Shown here piece after piece: positions 44,434 to 47,522 of a stretch of 47,522 nucleotides of DNA. How positions within the stretch are numbered: position 1 is the stretch's first letter; every line of letters starts with the position of its first letter. Both the position numbers and the translations under genes were made by a program. Origin of the DNA: Marinoscillum sp. Lineage in GTDB: Bacteria > Bacteroidota > Bacteroidia > Cytophagales > Cyclobacteriaceae. The notes under the pieces were generated by a model. That model had not been told where the DNA came from and made no database searches. It saw only the letters and a program-made list of their open reading frames with translations. The DNA lies in contig JAMWZA010000026.1 in the NCBI GenBank assembly GCA_024305105.1, positions 1 to 47,522 of the forward strand, read 5' to 3'.

Positions 44434-45141
44434 TTAGTTAGCCCTGATTCGACTAAGTATTGCACGGTTGGGTATGTAAGGATAGGGACACGGTATTTTA
44501 TACAGTACGTAAGACAAACTTATTCCTGAATAGAAGTACCAATCTTTATCATTCGGATTTCCGTATTGATAGTTTTTAATACGTGTATCTCCATCTGATA
44601 TTCCATCCAAATAATCAAAGAACGTTTTTCTGGCGGCTAGTTCAAAACCAAGTGTCAGCTGTTTTGTCAATTCGTATTTAACACCTCCGCCCATTGGCAA
44701 TACAACTTGTAATTTATTAAACTCCTCATAGGTGGGCTCAACTCCCTGAACTCCTGCAAAGCCTAGTCCCAACAAGGCATACGGAGCCCACTTATTGCGT
44801 GTTTTATCCGACCTGTAACTCAGAAAATGATACTCAAACACTCCACTGAGTTCATAAACGTTGTGATTGAAAGAGTATTGACGCTGCTCACCTAACGCAT
44901 CTATGAAAGCATCGTCACTAGCCGAAAGATTTAAATAAGTAAATGCGGTTTTGAAGCTAACGATATTGGAAAAGTTCAATCTAAGAAACCCTGTGGCACC
45001 AGGCCTTGTCATTTCAAGATGAGGATAGTGAACTAAATCACCTGTATAATGTGATGCTCCGATACCCCCTCCGAACTCAATGAACTGAGCCTTTGAAACT
45101 ATACTTATTCCTAGAAAAACGACAAGAATTAATTTCTTCAA
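44434..45141 (-). CDS. porG: PorG/DUF6089-type outer-membrane beta-barrel protein
   Basis: 235 residues. Signal peptide (KKLILVVFLGISIVSKAQ), FIEFGGGIGASHYTGDLVHYP, then alternating beta strands (LGFELAARKTFFDYLDGIS, WYFYSGISLSYVLY). The GxGxxxYxGDL opening and the FxDYLDxxS segment are typical of DUF6089 proteins, to which the type IX secretion protein PorG belongs. The neighbours uppS, bamA and two skp genes match the order around PorG (PG0189) in Porphyromonas. The only reasonable start is TTG at 45141, immediately after the stop of the preceding gene and in the same frame. Confidence 0.82.
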   Translation of the reverse strand: MKKLILVVFLGISIVSKAQFIEFGGGIGASHYTGDLVHYPHLEMTRPGATGFLRLNFSNIVSFKTAFTYLNLSASDDAFIDALGEQRQYSFNHNVYELSGVFEYHFLSYRSDKTRNKWAPYALLGLGFAGVQGVEPTYEEFNKLQVVLPMGGGVKYELTKQLTLGFELAARKTFFDYLDGISDGDTRIKNYQYGNPNDKDWYFYSGISLSYVLYKIPCPYPYIPNRAILSRIRAN

Positions 45142-46233
45142 TTATCTAAATTTAGCTGACCTTCTTACCTGGCCTAAAATCATTGTCAGCTTTAATGAGG
45201 TCATGAACATCATGTCATTATCATCTGGGTTACCACGTCTTGCACCTGTCTCAATTCCTCCTCCAACAGCATATGGTCCACCTCCAGTGAAGTAATTATT
45301 GCCATCAGCTAATCGCTGGGATACAGCAGGAATATTTCTTTCTACACCTGACCATGCACCCACAGGCTCTGCACTCCGATCTGACATAATTCGTGCAAGT
45401 GGATCATCAAATTGATCGAAGGAAACGTAATTCGTACTCACATCGTCTATATAATCTGTAAACAGGTATCGATAACCCAATTCAACACTGGCACTAAATG
45501 GCCCTGGCAACCTCATTGTTACACCAATCGCTATTGGCACTGACAACTGAAATGGCTTGTAGGTTTCAACGTCCACTCCATCTATAAATTGCCCCTCGGT
45601 ACCCAGTTCTCTAAGTTTAACCCATTTTCCAGCCTGCGGTGATGAAATATCACTATCTGAGCCGCCCATCGTATGGTCGTTATCTGGCACTAAGCCTTTA
45701 GGCTCGTGGTGAAACACAGCAGCACCTATTGAAGCATATACGTTAAAGTTTGGTCTTACATTAGGGCCGCCCCAAGTAGGTAAAAGATAAAACTGGAATG
45801 CCATATGGAACTCCTTGATATCATTTCTAAAGCTAAGGTTTCTGGTATAACGCGGAGCGGAGCTCTCACCTTCTGGATCCGATGTGATATCATCTCCCTT
45901 CAAACGACCATAGTTAAAGCCAGCTCTTACAGCCATGTATGGATTGAATCTCGCACCCACCTCGGCACCAAACCCTGGCCTGGTAAATGATACATCCGTA
46001 CTTGCGGCTCTATTAACCGGAGCCAAATCACCATAGTAATTAAGGGCATTTACATTAAACGTAACAAAATTGTAAGGTCTGAAACGGCCGCCACCCCTAC
46101 CTGTGTAGTTCGACATTGCCTTGTTTCTCGACTTTCGCTTTTTATATTTATTCCTTCGTTGGGCATCGGCATCATCACCGAAACCAAAGCAAAAAAGAAT
46201 AATTAAAGACGGTATAAGAAGTCTAATTTTCAT
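45142..46233 (-). CDS. Second DUF6089/PorG-like outer-membrane protein
   Basis: 363 residues. Signal peptide (LLIPSLIILFCFGFGDDADAQ), then a very basic stretch (RRNKYKKRKSRNK), then a barrel with NVNALNYYGDLAPVNRA, GFGAEVGARFNPYMAVRAGF, ELGYRYLFTDYIDDVSTNYVSF and a last strand LKLTMILGQV. It shares the YYGDL and FTDYIDDVS landmarks with the following PorG-type gene, so the two are likely tandem paralogues. The basic stretch after the signal peptide is unusual. Which of the two does the PorG job cannot be decided here. It probably has its own promoter. Confidence 0.8.
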   Translation of the reverse strand: MKIRLLIPSLIILFCFGFGDDADAQRRNKYKKRKSRNKAMSNYTGRGGGRFRPYNFVTFNVNALNYYGDLAPVNRAASTDVSFTRPGFGAEVGARFNPYMAVRAGFNYGRLKGDDITSDPEGESSAPRYTRNLSFRNDIKEFHMAFQFYLLPTWGGPNVRPNFNVYASIGAAVFHHEPKGLVPDNDHTMGGSDSDISSPQAGKWVKLRELGTEGQFIDGVDVETYKPFQLSVPIAIGVTMRLPGPFSASVELGYRYLFTDYIDDVSTNYVSFDQFDDPLARIMSDRSAEPVGAWSGVERNIPAVSQRLADGNNYFTGGGPYAVGGGIETGARRGNPDDNDMMFMTSLKLTMILGQVRRSAKFR

Positions 46234-46253
46234 AACTCACAGGCATTCAATTA

Positions 46254-46261
46254 CAAAGATA
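46254..46261 (-). promoter_or_regulatory. Candidate promoter -7 motif of the porG-uppS-bamA operon
   Basis: Minus strand reads TATCTTTG, a perfect TAnnTTTG, 21 bases before the ATG at 46233, in the 47-base gap after nadK. No clear -33 box. Confidence 0.45.
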
Positions 46262-46280
46262 TGCGAAACGAATGATTTGG

Positions 46281-47156
46281 TTAGTTTCGTTTATCGAGCC
46301 CCCAAGTTAATTTATTTCGTAGGGTATCTAAAAATGTCGATCCTTTAATTTTGATCAACTTGGCCGCAAAAGGCGCTTTTTCGATGTATATATCAATTTG
46401 ATCGGTAACCGCAACTGATCTCGAATCAAGTGAAATCTGGTAGGACTGATTTCTGGACTCCACACGAAACCTTAATTCACTATGTTCTGATAAGATCAAT
46501 GGACGAACATTTAAGTTGTGTGGACTGATTGGCGTAATGATAAAATTCTTCGTGTCGGGCATGATCACAGGCCCTCCACAACTCAATGAATACCCGGTAG
46601 ACCCCGTGGGTGTGGCTACCATTAATCCGTCTACCCAATACGTATTCAGAAACTCACCATCCAGATAACTCTTAACGGTGATCATCGAAGAAGTATCTTT
46701 ACGAAGGATGGCGAATTCGTTTAGTGCATAGTTGACCGGTCCAAATAAATCGTCTTTTGTCCGTAGTTGAATCAAAGAACGCTCTTCATAAGTATAAGAT
46801 CCTTCAAAATAGAGCTGAAGCGCTTCTGTTATGTTCTCTCGTGAAATGACAGCCAGGAATCCCAAACGTCCCAGGTTGATTCCCAATATAGGCACTCCCG
46901 ATACCGCAACATGAGTGAGTGTTTCTAGTAAAGTACCATCACCTCCAAGACTAAAAATCGCTTCGAAACTACTCATATCACCTTGAGGGTCGTAGTGATG
47001 ATAATCTGAGAATAGTGGTTCTTCAATAGAAAGGGAAGCTAGTTCAGGGCTAACAAAGATTTCACGACCATTTGAATGAATGCAGTGAAGGATATCCTTT
47101 ACGTATTGGATGGAATCAGAAGAGATTCTTCGTCCATGAATGGCAATTTTGCCCAT
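46281..47156 (-). CDS. nadK: NAD kinase
   Basis: 291 residues. Catalytic GGDGTLLETLTHVA, NLGRLGFLAVIS, and DGLMVATPTGSTGYSLSCGGPV are the NAD-kinase motifs. It makes NADP from NAD. It starts six bases after the CBS-domain gene. Length is normal. Confidence 0.96.
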   Translation of the reverse strand: MGKIAIHGRRISSDSIQYVKDILHCIHSNGREIFVSPELASLSIEEPLFSDYHHYDPQGDMSSFEAIFSLGGDGTLLETLTHVAVSGVPILGINLGRLGFLAVISRENITEALQLYFEGSYTYEERSLIQLRTKDDLFGPVNYALNEFAILRKDTSSMITVKSYLDGEFLNTYWVDGLMVATPTGSTGYSLSCGGPVIMPDTKNFIITPISPHNLNVRPLILSEHSELRFRVESRNQSYQISLDSRSVAVTDQIDIYIEKAPFAAKLIKIKGSTFLDTLRNKLTWGLDKRN

Positions 47157-47162
47157 TCTATT

Positions 47163-47522
47163 TTACAGTTTTAGGTATTTCATTAAAATGTCAATACGCT
47201 CCTTTTCATCGAAACTGGAATCAGTGACATTGTACGAATTCTCCACAAAGAAACCACTTTGTTCTAAGGCCGCAATAATGTGCGTAATTTCTTCCTTATT
47301 AATTTTCAAGGTGAGGTGCAGATCGCTCGGATCTTCTGAATGTGGACTTAAATAACTACTAAGAACTCGGGCTTCATTGGCTTCTATGATTCGACTGATT
47401 TCAGACAGTGAATAATCATTAAATTTTAGACGAAGACCGATAATGGCTCCAGGAGTACTTACTGAAGAGTTTTTGGCAAAAGCCTCTACGACATCTTCAA
47501 TGGACACTACACCCAAATACTG
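47163..47522 (-). CDS. CBS-domain protein, C-terminal part
   Basis: Open at the right edge: the reading frame enters as Q-Y-L-G-V-V-S-I-E-D-V-V-E-A-F, the end of a CBS domain. An extra C-terminal domain of about 100 residues follows (GAIIGLRLKFNDYSLSEISRII ... IAALEQSGFFV), similar to a small ACT-like fold seen in Bacteroidota CBS proteins next to nadK. The TTG at 47516 is internal, not a start. CBS domains bind adenine nucleotides, so it may sense energy state; this is inference. Confidence 0.8.
   Translation of the reverse strand, partial: QYLGVVSIEDVVEAFAKNSSVSTPGAIIGLRLKFNDYSLSEISRIIEANEARVLSSYLSPHSEDPSDLHLTLKINKEEITHIIAALEQSGFFVENSYNVTDSSFDEKERIDILMKYLKL

Overview
The window looks like a chromosomal segment from a free-living, probably marine, member of the Bacteroidota, most likely Cytophagales-like. 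The evidence is gene content and order: nadK, DUF6089/PorG, uppS, bamA and two skp/ompH genes in a row; recO next to a PorZ-type propeller protein with a C-terminal type IX secretion sorting domain; a mreBCD-pbp2-rodA block; and a ccmB-C-D-E-F block. Starts generally lack Shine-Dalgarno sequences, and several intergenic regions carry the Bacteroidota -7 promoter motif TAnnTTTG. No rRNA, tRNA, CRISPR array, transposase or phage gene was seen.

Left third (1-18128, all on the minus strand): a surface-polysaccharide locus. Reading with transcription, it has rfbB-rfbA-rfbC (dTDP-4-keto sugar supply), UDP-glucose dehydrogenase and UDP-glucuronate decarboxylase (UDP-GlcA, UDP-xylose), a WbpO/TviB-type dehydrogenase, a sulfate-activation cassette cysC-cysD-(four-helix-bundle gene)-cysN-cysQ, a 1.2 kb gene-free stretch full of short repeats, a WbpP/TviC-type epimerase, a large SLBB export protein, a Wzx-type flippase, an alkaline-phosphatase-superfamily protein and a truncated hexapeptide acyltransferase. 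No glycosyltransferase, polymerase, rfbD or sulfotransferase lies inside the window; they presumably lie beyond the left edge or elsewhere. PAPS-forming and PAP-removing genes inside a polysaccharide locus, without cysH or sulfite reductase genes, suggest a sulfated polysaccharide.

Middle (18244-32110, plus strand): cytochrome c maturation ccmBCDEF, with a CxxxY-type CcmE; then a DUF2520 protein, a UbiA-type prenyltransferase, purN, purH, and the rod-shape/elongasome genes mreB, mreC, mreD, PBP2 and rodA. A minus-strand acidic protein of unknown function (32114-33559) faces rodA tail to tail and is divergent from a [2Fe-2S] ferredoxin.

Right third: ferredoxin, thymidine kinase, PorZ-like protein, recO, a 2-oxoglutarate/Fe(II) oxygenase, a chromate-type transporter and a small membrane protein on the plus strand. 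These converge on a strong hairpin terminator (about 39803-39828) with a minus-strand envelope operon: CBS-domain protein (partial), nadK, two tandem DUF6089/PorG-type proteins, uppS, bamA and two skp/ompH genes.

Most of the window is recognisable core or envelope biology. The less ordinary signals are heptanucleotide repeat arrays tied to the cysD and cysN stop codons and written into the cysN N-terminus, around a four-helix-bundle gene; the mosaic of palindromic repeats at 6686-7926; an alkaline-phosphatase-like protein that seems to lack its nucleophile; a PBP2 with KTS instead of KTG; and two PorG-type genes separated by one in-frame stop followed directly by a TTG start.
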